From Labrys monachus (GTDB lineage Bacteria > Pseudomonadota > Alphaproteobacteria > Rhizobiales > Labraceae), in the NCBI RefSeq assembly GCF_030814655.1, contig NZ_JAUSVK010000001.1, forward strand, positions 2,933,501-2,997,500: 64,000 nucleotides of DNA, in the 5' to 3' direction. Position 1 is the first letter of the stretch, and every line of letters begins with the position of its first letter. The notes under the pieces are model-generated. The model was not told the DNA's origin. It made no database searches and saw only the letters and a program-made list of their open reading frames with translations. The translations under genes were made by a program, and so were the position numbers. Of this stretch, positions 16,408 to 25,234 are shown piece after piece.

Positions 16408-17064
16408 ATGACCGATTTCGCCCACGCGCGCCGGACGATGGTGGACTGCCAGATCCGGCCCAACGACGTCACCGAAGGTCGCGTCATCGATGCCTTTCTC
16501 GCCGTGCCCCGTGAAGATTTCCTGCCCGCCGACCGAAAGGCGCTGGCCTATGCGGATATCGACATTCCCCTCGGCAAAACCAGCGCCCCCCGCCATCTGA
16601 TCCCGCCGATGATCCTGGCGAAGATGGCGCAGGCTGCGACGATCCTCCACACGGATGCGATCCTCGACGTCGGTGCGGGCACGGGCTATTCTTCGGCCGT
16701 CCTGTCCCATCTCGGAGCCAAGGTCGTCGCCCTCGAATGCGACGACGATATTGCCGCCGACGCGAAGACGGCGCTCGCGCCTTACGGCAATGTCTCCGTC
16801 GCCACCGGCCCGCTGGAGAGGGGGGCCGCCGCTTCCGGCCCTTACGACGTCATCATCTTGGAGGGGTCGGTGGAGGAAATTCCCCCGGACCTCTTTCATT
16901 CGCTGCGGGAAGGCGGCAGGCTGCTCGCCGTCGTCGGTCGCGGGCGATCCGGCCGGGCCACCATCTTCGTGCGTGTCGGCGAAGACTTTTCCGGCCGCGT
17001 CGCCTTCGATGCGGCCTTGCCGCCTCTCCCGGGATTTGAACGCAAGCCGGTTTTCACCTTCTAG
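16408..17064 (+). CDS. pcm: Protein-L-isoaspartate O-methyltransferase family protein
   Basis: This 218-residue SAM-dependent methyltransferase starts MTDFAHARRTMVDCQIRPNDV, the standard start of the alphaproteobacterial Pcm-like protein encoded next to tolC. The SAM motif LDVGAGTGYSSAVL lies around residues 85-98, and YDVIILEGSVEEIP is the later strand. It would methylate isoaspartyl residues in aged proteins, although this subgroup has not been studied much. I start at the ATG at 16408 and not at the upstream TTG/ATG, because the family begins there. tolC follows 205 bases downstream. Confidence 0.85.
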   Translation: MTDFAHARRTMVDCQIRPNDVTEGRVIDAFLAVPREDFLPADRKALAYADIDIPLGKTSAPRHLIPPMILAKMAQAATILHTDAILDVGAGTGYSSAVLSHLGAKVVALECDDDIAADAKTALAPYGNVSVATGPLERGAAASGPYDVIILEGSVEEIPPDLFHSLREGGRLLAVVGRGRSGRATIFVRVGEDFSGRVAFDAALPPLPGFERKPVFTF

Positions 17065-17090
17065 CCGGTTCTATGAAAAGGCCCGTATAG

Positions 17091-17109
17091 TTTTGATTTA
17101 CCATCAAAA
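17091..17109. promoter_or_regulatory. Palindrome in the tolC upstream region
   Basis: TTTTGAT and ATCAAAA form a perfect 7-bp inverted repeat around TTACC, 160 bases before tolC. Its AT-rich symmetry suits a regulator site or a weak terminator of pcm. Confidence 0.35.
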
Positions 17110-17269
17110 TTAACCATAGGGCCAGGGTACTGTCTCTTTTTTGCTTCAACCTGGGAATTATCGATTCGCCGCCCCGATTCGGGCTTGGTGATTTTCTTTT
17201 CACACGTTACTTTTCAGTAAATGGTTGAACGGGCGACCGTTTCAATTTCACTTTGGGTTGGTCAGAGTC

Positions 17270-18643
17270 ATGAAACCTGTGCGTATCCTGTCGTCCCTGG
17301 TGGCTGGCGTTTCGCTTGCCTTTCTCGCTTCGCAGGCCCAGGCCCAGTCGCTGGAGTCGGCCCTTTCTCAAGCCTACACTTCCAATCCGACCTTGAATGC
17401 GCAGCGGGCGGGGGCCCGTGCCTACGACGAAAACGTTCCTCAGGCCTTGAGCGGCTATCGTCCTTCGGTCACCGCGACGGCGAATGCCAGTGCCGAGAGG
17501 GACTATTTCAAGGTACCCCGGGCCGGACACGATCAAGATACCCGCTTTCCCCGCGGCGTCGGCCTCACGGTCACACAGCCGCTGTTCGACGGCTTCAAGA
17601 CGGCGAATGCCGTCCGGTCGGCGGAAGCGGGTGTCCTCAGCCAGCGGGAATCGCTGCGCGATTCCGAGCAGACGGTCCTGCTCGATGCCGTGACCGCCTA
17701 TATGAACGTCCTGCGCGACGCCGCGCTCTACAATCTCCAGCAGAACAATGTCGAGGTGCTCCAGGAGCAGCTCAAGCAGACCCAGGATCGCTTCGATGTC
17801 GGCGAGGTGACGCGGACCGACGTCGAGCAGGCGAATGCCAGTCTCGCCAGCGCGCGCTCGCAGGAGATCGCAGCGCAGGCCCAGCTCAACGCCTCGACCG
17901 CGGTCTACCGCCAGGTCATCGGCTCGCAGCCCAAGCGCCTGGCGCCGGCCAAGCCCCTCAGGATCTTGCCGAAAAGCCAGGCCGCCGCCGTTCAGCAGGG
18001 ACTCGGCGGCCATCCGGCCATCTTGTCCGCCCTGCACAATGTCGATATGGCGGCGGAGCAGGTGAAGGTCGCCGAAGCCGCCCTTTATCCGACGTTGAAC
18101 GCCCAGGGTTCGTTCCAGCACACCTATGATTCCGATACGTCGGTCCGCATGGACACTTCCGTGTCGATCGGCGCCTTCCTGACCATTCCGATCTACGAAG
18201 GCGGGGCGGATTATTCGAAGATCCGCCAGGCGAAGGAGAATCTCGGCCAGGCGCGCATCCAGGCGGATGTGCTTCGCGAGCAGGTGCGGGCCGCCGTCGT
18301 CCAGGCATGGGGCAATTTCGACGCTTCGCGATCGGAAATCCAGGCGAACCAGGCCGGGGTGACGGCGGCCGGCGTGGCCCTTGCCGGCGTGCGTGAGGAA
18401 GCCAAGGTCGGCCAGCGCACCACCTTCGACGTCCTGCAGCAGCAGCAGGTGCTTCTCAATTCGCGCGCTTCGCTGATCACGGCGCAGCGCGACCAGGTCG
18501 TCGCCGCCTACACGCTGCTCTCTTCCATCGGCAAGCTCAATGCGACCGCGCTCGGTCTCAAGGTTCGCCGCTACGACCCGACAACTCATTACAACCAGGT
18601 ACGCGACAAGTGGATCGGCACTGACATTCCAGATGGAAGGTGA
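17270..18643 (+). CDS. tolC: TolC-family outer-membrane efflux channel
   Basis: The 457-residue precursor has a signal peptide ending near LASQAQA, followed by LESALSQAYTSNPTLNAQRA, the classic N-terminal helix of the OEP family. The helix-beta-helix pattern is duplicated, with repeat boundaries near LTVTQPLFDGFKT and LTIPIYEGGADYSK. TolC trimers form the outer-membrane exit for RND pumps and type I secretion. The ATG at 17270 is chosen because the signal peptide starts there. The PopZ-like gene starts on its stop codon. Confidence 0.92.
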   Translation: MKPVRILSSLVAGVSLAFLASQAQAQSLESALSQAYTSNPTLNAQRAGARAYDENVPQALSGYRPSVTATANASAERDYFKVPRAGHDQDTRFPRGVGLTVTQPLFDGFKTANAVRSAEAGVLSQRESLRDSEQTVLLDAVTAYMNVLRDAALYNLQQNNVEVLQEQLKQTQDRFDVGEVTRTDVEQANASLASARSQEIAAQAQLNASTAVYRQVIGSQPKRLAPAKPLRILPKSQAAAVQQGLGGHPAILSALHNVDMAAEQVKVAEAALYPTLNAQGSFQHTYDSDTSVRMDTSVSIGAFLTIPIYEGGADYSKIRQAKENLGQARIQADVLREQVRAAVVQAWGNFDASRSEIQANQAGVTAAGVALAGVREEAKVGQRTTFDVLQQQQVLLNSRASLITAQRDQVVAAYTLLSSIGKLNATALGLKVRRYDPTTHYNQVRDKWIGTDIPDGR

Positions 18644-19251
18644 ACGTGATTCCGCAGAGCAACAACGAGTTTCCAGGCGGGGCGCGCGGCGAAGCGGAAG
18701 GGGGGCGCAAGGATGCCTCTCCCGAGGTTCCCCCGGCGCGCGGCAATTCCGTTTCACCCGAGAAGCTTAAAGCCAGCGCTTCCAGCATCCGGGTAGATCA
18801 GCCGCGGGCTGCGAAGGAGCCGTCGATGGACGAGATCCTCGCATCGATCCGCAAGATCGTTTCCGACGATGTCCCGACCGCGAAGGCCGGGGGACGCGCC
18901 TCGGCGGCCAAACCGGCCGAGGCCGCCGCCGGTTCCAGCGCATCGCCGAGGCAGCAGAAGGCGCCGGCGGTTGCACAGGCGGAGGCGGCCGGGGCTACGG
19001 CCAAGAACAGCCCTGGCGTGCCGGATCCTGCGGTCACCGCCGCTTTGGTGTCGCCGGCCGTCCGCGCCGAAGCGGCTGCGTCCTTTGCCACCCTGGGGCA
19101 GGCCGTGTTCAACAAGAATGCCCGCACCGTCGAGGATGTCATGCAGGATCTCCTGCGCCCGATGCTGCAGAGCTGGCTCGATGCCCATCTGCCCGGTCTG
19201 GTCGAGCGGCTCGTCCGCCAGGAGATCGAGCGGATATCCGGCCGTTCCTGA
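18640..19251 (+). CDS. PopZ-like / DUF2497 polar organising protein
   Basis: The 203-residue protein has MDEILASIRKIVSDD (residues 63-77), the hallmark of DUF2497, then a low-complexity Ala/Pro/Glu-rich linker and the C-terminal helices EDVMQDLLRPMLQSWLD and LVERLVRQEIERIS. In Caulobacter and Agrobacterium PopZ forms polymer microdomains at the cell pole that anchor chromosome centromeres. GTG at 18640 overlaps the tolC stop; a second GTG at 18646 has GGAAGG at better distance and could be the true start. The usual partner valS does not follow; glmS does. Confidence 0.8.
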   Translation: MNVIPQSNNEFPGGARGEAEGGRKDASPEVPPARGNSVSPEKLKASASSIRVDQPRAAKEPSMDEILASIRKIVSDDVPTAKAGGRASAAKPAEAAAGSSASPRQQKAPAVAQAEAAGATAKNSPGVPDPAVTAALVSPAVRAEAAASFATLGQAVFNKNARTVEDVMQDLLRPMLQSWLDAHLPGLVERLVRQEIERISGRS

Positions 19252-19366
19252 TCCCAGGGCGGACCTGTCATAATCTGTCAGGCATTTTGATTTCGCAGGA
19301 CTTTCACGAAGCCCTAAACCCCTAGCCGTAGGATCGCGTTTGCGAGTCAGCGGGAGTTCGGGGCGG

Positions 19367-21193
19367 ATGTGCGGCATCGTCGGTATTTTGGGCAAGGAAG
19401 CGGTCGCGTTGCCGCTGGTCGACGCGTTGCGCCGGCTTGAATATCGCGGCTATGATTCCGCCGGGGTCGCCACGCTCGAGGGCGGCGAGATCGTCCGCCG
19501 GCGGGCCGAGGGCAAGCTGCGCAATCTCGAAAGCAAGCTCGGCCGCGACCCGCTCAACGGCACCATCGGCATCGGACATACCCGCTGGGCGACCCATGGC
19601 AGGCCGACCGAGGCCAACGCCCATCCCCACGCGACCGGGCGGCTCGCGGTGGTGCACAACGGCATCATCGAGAATTTCCGCGATCTGCGCGAGGAACTCA
19701 CGGCGGACGGCGCCCGCTTCCAGAGCGATACCGATACGGAGGTCGTCGCCCATCTGGTCACCCGCGAGATCGATCGGGGTCTCACGCCGCTGGCGGCCGT
19801 GCACGCCACCCTCGTGCGGTTGCGGGGCGCGTTCTCGCTCGGATTCATCTTCGCCGGCGAGGAGGACCTCATCATCGGCGCCCGGCGCGGTTCCCCGCTG
19901 GCGATCGGCTATGGCGACGGCGAGATGTATCTCGGCTCGGACGCCATCGCGCTCGCGCCCTTCACCGACATGGTGGCCTATCTCGACGACGGCGACAGCG
20001 TGGCGCTCACCCATAACTCGGCCACCATCTATGACGACGCCCGCCGGCAGGTCCATCGGCCGGTCCAGAAGTCGCAGGCTTCCGCCATGATCGTCGACAA
20101 GGGCAATCATCGGCATTTCATGTCCAAGGAGATCCATGAGCAGCCGGAGGTGGTGTCGCATACGCTGGCATCCTTCGTCGACATGGTCGACGAGACCATC
20201 CGCCTGCCGGAGAACCTGCCCTTCGACTGGCGAAACCTGCGCCGCCTGACGATCTCGGCCTGCGGCACGGCCTCCTTCGCCGGCATGATCGCCAAATACT
20301 GGTTCGAGCGCTACGCCCGCCTGCCGGTGGAGGTCGATATCGCCTCCGAGTTCCGCTATCGCGAGGCGCCGCTCGAGGAGGGCGGCCTTGCGATCTTCGT
20401 ATCGCAGTCCGGCGAGACCGCCGACACGCTCGCCGCCTTGCGCTATTGCAAGGAGCAGGGCCAGCACACGCTGGCGGTGGTCAACGTGCCGACGTCCACC
20501 ATCGCCCGCGACAGCGACGTCGTCGTGCGCACCCTGGCCGGCCCCGAGATCGGCGTCGCGTCGACGAAGGCCTTCACCTGCCAGCTCGCCGCGCTGGCGA
20601 GCCTTGCCATCGGCGCGGGCAAGGCTCGCGGCACCCTCTCGGTCGAACAGGAGCGCGAGCTCGTCCATGCGCTGATCGAGACGCCGCGCCTGATGGCCGA
20701 AGCCCTGCATCTGGAGCATGAGATCGAAAGCTTCTCGCGCGACCTCGCCAAAGCCTCCGACGTGCTCTATCTCGGCCGGGGAACGAGCTACCCTCTCTCG
20801 CTCGAAGGCGCGCTGAAGCTGAAGGAAATCAGCTACATACACGCTGAAGGTTATGCGGCGGGCGAACTGAAGCACGGGCCGATCGCCCTCATCGACGAGA
20901 CGATGCCCGTGGTGGTGATCGCCCCCTACGACCACATCTTCGAGAAGACGGTGTCCAACATGCAGGAGGTGGCCGCCCGTGGCGGCCGCATCATCCTGAT
21001 CACCGACGCCAAGGGAGCCGCCGCTGCCTCCATGGCCACACTGAAGACGCTCGTCCTGCCCGAAATGCCGGCGCTGGTGACCCCGCTGGTCTATTCGGTG
21101 CCGATTCAGCTTCTGGCCTATCATACGGCGGTGATCATCGGCACCGACGTCGACCAGCCGCGCAATCTGGCGAAGAGCGTGACCGTCGAATAA
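19367..21193 (+). CDS. glmS: Glutamine-fructose-6-phosphate aminotransferase (isomerizing)
   Basis: The 608-residue GlmS makes glucosamine-6-phosphate from fructose-6-phosphate and glutamine, the first step towards UDP-GlcNAc for peptidoglycan and lipid A. The N-terminal amidotransferase domain begins MCGIVGILG with Cys2 as nucleophile, and GHTRWATHG follows. Two SIS domains carry SACGTASFAG, SQSGETADTL and GRGTSYPLSLEGALKLKE. The C-terminus ends DQPRNLAKSVTVE as usual. The ATG at 19367 is fixed by the processed Cys. A palindromic repeat follows the stop codon directly. Confidence 0.97.
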   Translation: MCGIVGILGKEAVALPLVDALRRLEYRGYDSAGVATLEGGEIVRRRAEGKLRNLESKLGRDPLNGTIGIGHTRWATHGRPTEANAHPHATGRLAVVHNGIIENFRDLREELTADGARFQSDTDTEVVAHLVTREIDRGLTPLAAVHATLVRLRGAFSLGFIFAGEEDLIIGARRGSPLAIGYGDGEMYLGSDAIALAPFTDMVAYLDDGDSVALTHNSATIYDDARRQVHRPVQKSQASAMIVDKGNHRHFMSKEIHEQPEVVSHTLASFVDMVDETIRLPENLPFDWRNLRRLTISACGTASFAGMIAKYWFERYARLPVEVDIASEFRYREAPLEEGGLAIFVSQSGETADTLAALRYCKEQGQHTLAVVNVPTSTIARDSDVVVRTLAGPEIGVASTKAFTCQLAALASLAIGAGKARGTLSVEQERELVHALIETPRLMAEALHLEHEIESFSRDLAKASDVLYLGRGTSYPLSLEGALKLKEISYIHAEGYAAGELKHGPIALIDETMPVVVIAPYDHIFEKTVSNMQEVAARGGRIILITDAKGAAAASMATLKTLVLPEMPALVTPLVYSVPIQLLAYHTAVIIGTDVDQPRNLAKSVTVE

Positions 21194-21200
21194 AAGAGGG

Positions 21201-21268
21201 TAAGCAGAATTTTCGGGACGATCCAATGGATGGATCCGAAAATCGCTGCGTCCTTCCAGAGTCCTGCG
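21201..21268 (+). repeat. Post-stop palindromic repeat, copy A (behind glmS)
   Basis: The element starts seven bases after the glmS stop and reads TAAGCAGAATTTTCGGGACG, then a GATCCA/TGGATC stem closed by ATTTTCG and CGAAAAT, then GCTGCGTCCTTCCAGAGTCC. It matches copy B behind recG over almost 70 bases and copy C behind the di-heme peroxidase over about 35. It can fold into a long hairpin and may act as a terminator. Confidence 0.7.
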
Positions 21269-21338
21269 GAGATCCCGGGCCTTCCCGCCCGTGATCTCTG
21301 CTCAGGCTCCTGCCACCAGCACAATCCGGAATTGTCCC

Positions 21339-22055
21339 ATGTCCAACCTGACGACCTATCGCCGCGAACTCGCCGCCGCGCTCCGCCTCGCCGCAAAGCT
21401 CGACTACAATGAAGGCATCTGCAATCATTTCTCGGTGCAGGTCCCGGGCCCGGAGGAGCTCTACCTCTTCAATCCCTACGGCGTGCATTGGCTGGAGATG
21501 CGCCCTTCGGACCTGCTCCTCGTCGACGGGGAGGGGACCTTGCTCGAAGGAGAGGGCGAACTCGAGGCCACCGCCCGCAACATCCACATCGCCGGCCATC
21601 GCGCCAATCCGCGCCATCTGTGCCTGCTGCACACCCACATGCCCTGGGCGACCAGCCTGACCATGGTCGAGGGGGGACGGCTGGAAATGGCGCACCAGAC
21701 GGCTGCCCGCTTCCACGGCCGCATCGCCTATAATGACGAGTTCGGCGGCTTCGCGTCCGGCAAGGACGAGGGCGAGCGCATCGCCAGCACCGCCAGGTCC
21801 GATCAGAGGGCCGATGTGGTCTTTCTCGCCCAGCACGGCGTCATCGTCGGCGGCCCCTCGGTCGCCATCGCCTTCGACGACCTCTATTTTCTCGAGCGCG
21901 CCTGCCGCCAGCAGGTCCTCGCCATGTCGACGGGCAGGCCGCTGAAGATCATTCCGCAGCAGATGGTCGAGAGCACCGCGCGCGAGTGGATGAACGTCCT
22001 CGACCATCAGGCGACGCTGCATTTCCAGGCGCTGATGCGCGTCAACGGGCTGTAG
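21339..22055 (+). CDS. Class II aldolase/adducin family protein
   Basis: The 238-residue protein has the zinc-dependent aldolase fold: ALRLAAKLDYNEGICNHFSV at the start, the metal-binding pair in LLHTHMPWATSLT, and the third histidine in VVFLAQHGVIVGGPS. Members include L-fuculose-phosphate aldolase and 3-oxo-tetronate-4-phosphate decarboxylase; many, like this one, act on unknown hydroxy-acid or sugar phosphates. The ATG at 21339 fits the family N-terminus. It is the first gene of the accessory block after glmS and is followed 88 bases later by a GST. Confidence 0.82.
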   Translation: MSNLTTYRRELAAALRLAAKLDYNEGICNHFSVQVPGPEELYLFNPYGVHWLEMRPSDLLLVDGEGTLLEGEGELEATARNIHIAGHRANPRHLCLLHTHMPWATSLTMVEGGRLEMAHQTAARFHGRIAYNDEFGGFASGKDEGERIASTARSDQRADVVFLAQHGVIVGGPSVAIAFDDLYFLERACRQQVLAMSTGRPLKIIPQQMVESTAREWMNVLDHQATLHFQALMRVNGL

Positions 22056-22143
22056 GCCCCACCGCTCCGGCCCCGGGCCGGCCGCTTCGATCCTGCCTGC
22101 GGCCGGCCGACTCCTCCCGTCCCCAGCAATATTGGAACCCCGA

Positions 22144-22848
22144 ATGCCGGACCTTTCCGCTTTTCCGATCGCCGCACGCTGGCCCGCCTCGCATCCCGAC
22201 CGTCTCCAGCTCTACTCCTTCCCGACGCCCAACGGCGTCAAGGTCTCGATCGCCTTGGAGGAGATCGGGCTGCCCTATGAGCCCCACAGGGTCGATATCG
22301 GCAAGAACGAAAGCTGGACGCCCGAATTCCTGTCGCTGAATCCGAACGGCAAGATCCCGGCGATCATCGACCCGGACGGACCGGGCGGCAAGCCGCTCGG
22401 GCTGTTCGAGTCCGGCGCCATCCTGCTCTATCTCGCCGAGAAGACCGGAAAGCTCATGCCGGCCGACCCCGCCGGCCGCTATGAGACAATCCAATGGGTC
22501 TTCTTCCAGATGGCGGCCATCGGCCCGATGTTCGGCCAGGTCGGCTTCTTCTACAAATTCGCCGGCAAGGACATCGAAGACAAGCGGCCGCTCCAGCGCT
22601 ATCGCGACGAATCCAAGCGCCTGCTGGGCGTCATCGAGACCCGCTTGGACGGGCGCGAATGGATCATGGGCGACGAATACACCATCGCCGACATCTCCAT
22701 GCTCGGCTGGGTGCGCAACCTGATCGGCTTCTACGGGGCGCGCGATCTCGTCGAATTCGACCGGCTGAAGCATGTTCCGGCGTGGCTGGAGCGCGGCCTT
22801 GCCCGCCCCGCCGTCCAGCGCGGGCTGGACATCCCCAAGCCGGCGTGA
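22144..22848 (+). CDS. Glutathione S-transferase family protein (YghU/Ure2p-like)
   Basis: This 234-residue two-domain GST has the thioredoxin-like N-domain SFPTPNGVKVSIALEEIGLP, NPNGKIPAIIDPDG (the cis-Pro) and GLFESGAILLYLAEKTGKL, where Glu-Ser contacts glutathione. The helical C-domain contains MGDEYTIADISMLGW, the N-capping motif of GST folding. The NG near residue 32 resembles the nu-class enzymes, which reduce organic peroxides or disulfides. It converges on the SDR gene at 22868, leaving only 19 bases between the stops. Confidence 0.88.
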   Translation: MPDLSAFPIAARWPASHPDRLQLYSFPTPNGVKVSIALEEIGLPYEPHRVDIGKNESWTPEFLSLNPNGKIPAIIDPDGPGGKPLGLFESGAILLYLAEKTGKLMPADPAGRYETIQWVFFQMAAIGPMFGQVGFFYKFAGKDIEDKRPLQRYRDESKRLLGVIETRLDGREWIMGDEYTIADISMLGWVRNLIGFYGARDLVEFDRLKHVPAWLERGLARPAVQRGLDIPKPA

Positions 22849-22867
22849 CCAGCCCGGGGCGGTCGCG

Positions 22868-23716
22868 TCAATCCTTGGGATAGTCGGCCGAGAGGCTCGT
22901 GTCGCGCCAGCGTTCGATCTGGTTCAGGCGCTCGGCGAGCTTCTTGGTAACGTTCTCATAGCCGATGGCGCCGAGCACGAGGTGGCGCGGCGGATCGGGA
23001 TCCTCGACCATGCGGATCATGGCTTCGCCGGCGCGGACGGGATCACCGGGCTGGGCGCCGCTGAGGCCGGCGGTCGCCTTCATCCTGGCCGCCGCCGTAT
23101 CCGCATAGTCGGCGATCCGGCTCGTGGTCTGCCGCAGGGAGCGGCCGGCCCAGTCGGTGCGGAACGGCCCCGGCTCCACGCAGGTGACCTTGATGCCGAG
23201 AGGGGCGGTCTCGGCGGCCAGCGCGTCGGAAAAGCCTTCGACCGCATGTTTGGAGGCGGCATAATAGCCTCCGCCGGCAAAGCCGATGAAGCCGGCGACC
23301 GAGGTGATGTTGACGATGTGGCCCTTGCGGCGCGCCCGCATGCCGGGCAGGACCGCCCGCGTCAAGGCGAAGAGGCCGAAGACGTTGGCCTCGAACTGGG
23401 CCCTGATCTCGCTGTCCTCGCCTTCCTCGACGGGAGACTGGTAGCCATAGCCCGCATTGTTGACGAGCACGTCGATGCCGCCGAAACGCTTCTCGGCCTC
23501 GGCGACTGCCGCCGCGATCTGCTCGGGCCTGGTCACGTCGAGCGCCAGGGCGAGGGCCCGGTCTTCCGCTCCGCGCACGAGGTCGGCGACGCGGGCGGCA
23601 TCGCGGGCGGTGACGACGGCGCGCCAGCCGCGCGCCAGCACGAGGCGTGCAAGTTCCCGTCCGAGCCCGGTCGAGCACCCGCTGATGAACCAGGTCGGAA
23701 TCGTCCGTTCGGTCAT
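22868..23716 (-). CDS. Short-chain dehydrogenase/reductase
   Basis: This 282-residue classical SDR has WFISGCSTGLGRELARL (nucleotide-binding TGxxxGxG variant), NNAGYGYQ, the catalytic serine in NITSVAGFIG and YYAASKH with Tyr and Lys. The TSCSTGLG-type start and the C-terminal extension place it with the oxidoreductases annotated as NAD(P)-dependent ketone or steroid-like reductases. The substrate is unknown. The ATG at 23716 is chosen because the family begins four residues before the Rossmann strand; the frame extends upstream to 23899. Confidence 0.87.
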   Translation of the reverse strand: MTERTIPTWFISGCSTGLGRELARLVLARGWRAVVTARDAARVADLVRGAEDRALALALDVTRPEQIAAAVAEAEKRFGGIDVLVNNAGYGYQSPVEEGEDSEIRAQFEANVFGLFALTRAVLPGMRARRKGHIVNITSVAGFIGFAGGGYYAASKHAVEGFSDALAAETAPLGIKVTCVEPGPFRTDWAGRSLRQTTSRIADYADTAAARMKATAGLSGAQPGDPVRAGEAMIRMVEDPDPPRHLVLGAIGYENVTKKLAERLNQIERWRDTSLSADYPKD

Positions 23717-24124
23717 GATGCATTCCGTTCCAGAGTGGCCGCCGCCGGCAGCGAAGGGGCGCCCCATCGTCCGGCTGGCAGGACGGAGTATAACGGGGCG
23801 GGGGCCGCGCCGTGGAGTCGAGATTTCGACGGACGATGCCGCAGGGGACGCCGCCGGGGCGCCGCCGATCGATACAAAGCGACCTGCCCCTGCGTCCATA
23901 GGTCCCTACAGGCAGGCCGAATAAGGCTGAGTTCTTCAACAGACTTTCATCTATCGTCGGTGCGCCTATGTATTGCATGGGAAGGCCCATATCTCGGCGT
24001 GTTTTCAACGCGGAAGATCCGGCCTGGGAGCGGCATAATAGGGGCTCTTTCCACGATTTTTCTCAACCTGCATGCGGAATGAGCCTGCTCGACTGTCTTC
24101 GTCCATTTCAGAAGGAGAATGATC
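23717..24124. other. Intergenic region between divergent SDR and galE
   Basis: These 408 bases should carry both promoters. A CATAAT hexamer at 24034-24039 could be a -10 box for galE, but no good -35 stands before it. A short inverted repeat ATGGG/CCCAT lies at 23977-23990. I see no gene. Confidence 0.4.
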
Positions 24125-25138
24125 TTGAAAGTTCTGGTCACCGGCGGCGCTGGCTATATCGGGAGCCTGACCTGCGTCTCTCTGATCGAGGCTGGGCATA
24201 CGCCCGTCATTCTCGACAATTTCGCCAATAGCAGCCCCGCAGCCATCGATGCCATCGAGCAGGTCAGCGGGGTCAAGCCGCGCTTCGCCGTCGGCGACAT
24301 CGCCGACACGGCCCTCGTCACCTCGGTGCTGACCGAGAACGGCATCGATGCAGTCATTCATTTCGCCGGCCTGAAGGCGGTCGGCGAGTCGGTCGCCAAG
24401 CCTCTGGATTACTACGCCACCAACGTGGTCGGCACGCTCCGGCTCCTCGGCGCCATGCGGGAGGCCGGCGTCCGCAACTTCATCTTCAGCTCCTCCGCAA
24501 CGGTCTATGGCGACCCGCAGACCGTACCGGTAACCGAGGACAGCGCGCGCTCCGCGACCAATCCCTATGGCCGCACCAAGCTGATCATCGAGCACATCCT
24601 GGAGGATCTCGTGCGGGCCGAGCCCGAATGGTCGGCGACGATCCTGCGCTATTTCAACCCGGTCGGCGCCCACCCGAGCGGCAAGATGGGCGAGGATCCG
24701 CGCGGCGTGCCGAACAATCTCATGCCCTATATCGCGCAGGTGGCCGTCGGGCGGCGCGATTTCCTCTCGATCTATGGCGACGACTATCCCACCCCCGACG
24801 GCACCGGCGTGCGCGACTATATCCATGTCGTCGACCTCGCCGCAGGCCATATCGCCGCCCTGCAGGCCCGCACCGGCAAGCCGGGCGTGCATGTCTACAA
24901 TCTCGGCACCGGCCGCGGGCACAGCGTCTTCGAGATGCTCACCGCCTTCAGCCACGCCTGCGGCAAGAACCTGGCGAGCCGCATCGTACCCCGCCGGCCG
25001 GGCGACATCGCACAGGTCTGGGCGGAGACCACCAAGGCGGCCGAGCAGCTCAACTGGCGCGCGGAGCGGACCCTCGACGACATGTGTCGCGACACCTGGC
25101 GCTGGCAGTCCTCCCATCCCGCCGGCTATGCCGGGTAG
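24125..25138 (+). CDS. galE: UDP-glucose 4-epimerase
   Basis: The 337-residue GalE interconverts UDP-glucose and UDP-galactose (and possibly the N-acetyl forms), supplying galactose residues for polysaccharides. It shows LVTGGAGYIGS for NAD binding, VIHFAGLKAVGESV, SSSATVYG with the catalytic Ser, and NPYGRTK with the Tyr-Lys pair; RYFNPVGAHPSG and GTGVRDYIHVVDLA follow in the usual order. AAGGAG stands eight bases before TTG 24125, which gives the typical start MKVLVTGGAG; the ATG at 24119 sits too close to the site. Confidence 0.94.
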   Translation: MKVLVTGGAGYIGSLTCVSLIEAGHTPVILDNFANSSPAAIDAIEQVSGVKPRFAVGDIADTALVTSVLTENGIDAVIHFAGLKAVGESVAKPLDYYATNVVGTLRLLGAMREAGVRNFIFSSSATVYGDPQTVPVTEDSARSATNPYGRTKLIIEHILEDLVRAEPEWSATILRYFNPVGAHPSGKMGEDPRGVPNNLMPYIAQVAVGRRDFLSIYGDDYPTPDGTGVRDYIHVVDLAAGHIAALQARTGKPGVHVYNLGTGRGHSVFEMLTAFSHACGKNLASRIVPRRPGDIAQVWAETTKAAEQLNWRAERTLDDMCRDTWRWQSSHPAGYAG

Positions 25139-25234
25139 CCGGCGATCGCTCGTCGGGTTGCGCCGCCCCTCGTCCCGTGCTTCCCCCGACGTACGGGAGA
25201 AGACGAAGGCGAGGGGGGCGCGGAGCCCGCTGGC

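Noticed and set aside
19252-19366. Possible glmS ribozyme or riboswitch upstream of glmS
   Set aside because: The 115-base leader shows no matching fold, and the glmS ribozyme is known from Gram-positive bacteria.
19322-21226. Long minus-strand frame over glmS
   Set aside because: It is fully antisense to glmS, which is complete and of normal length.
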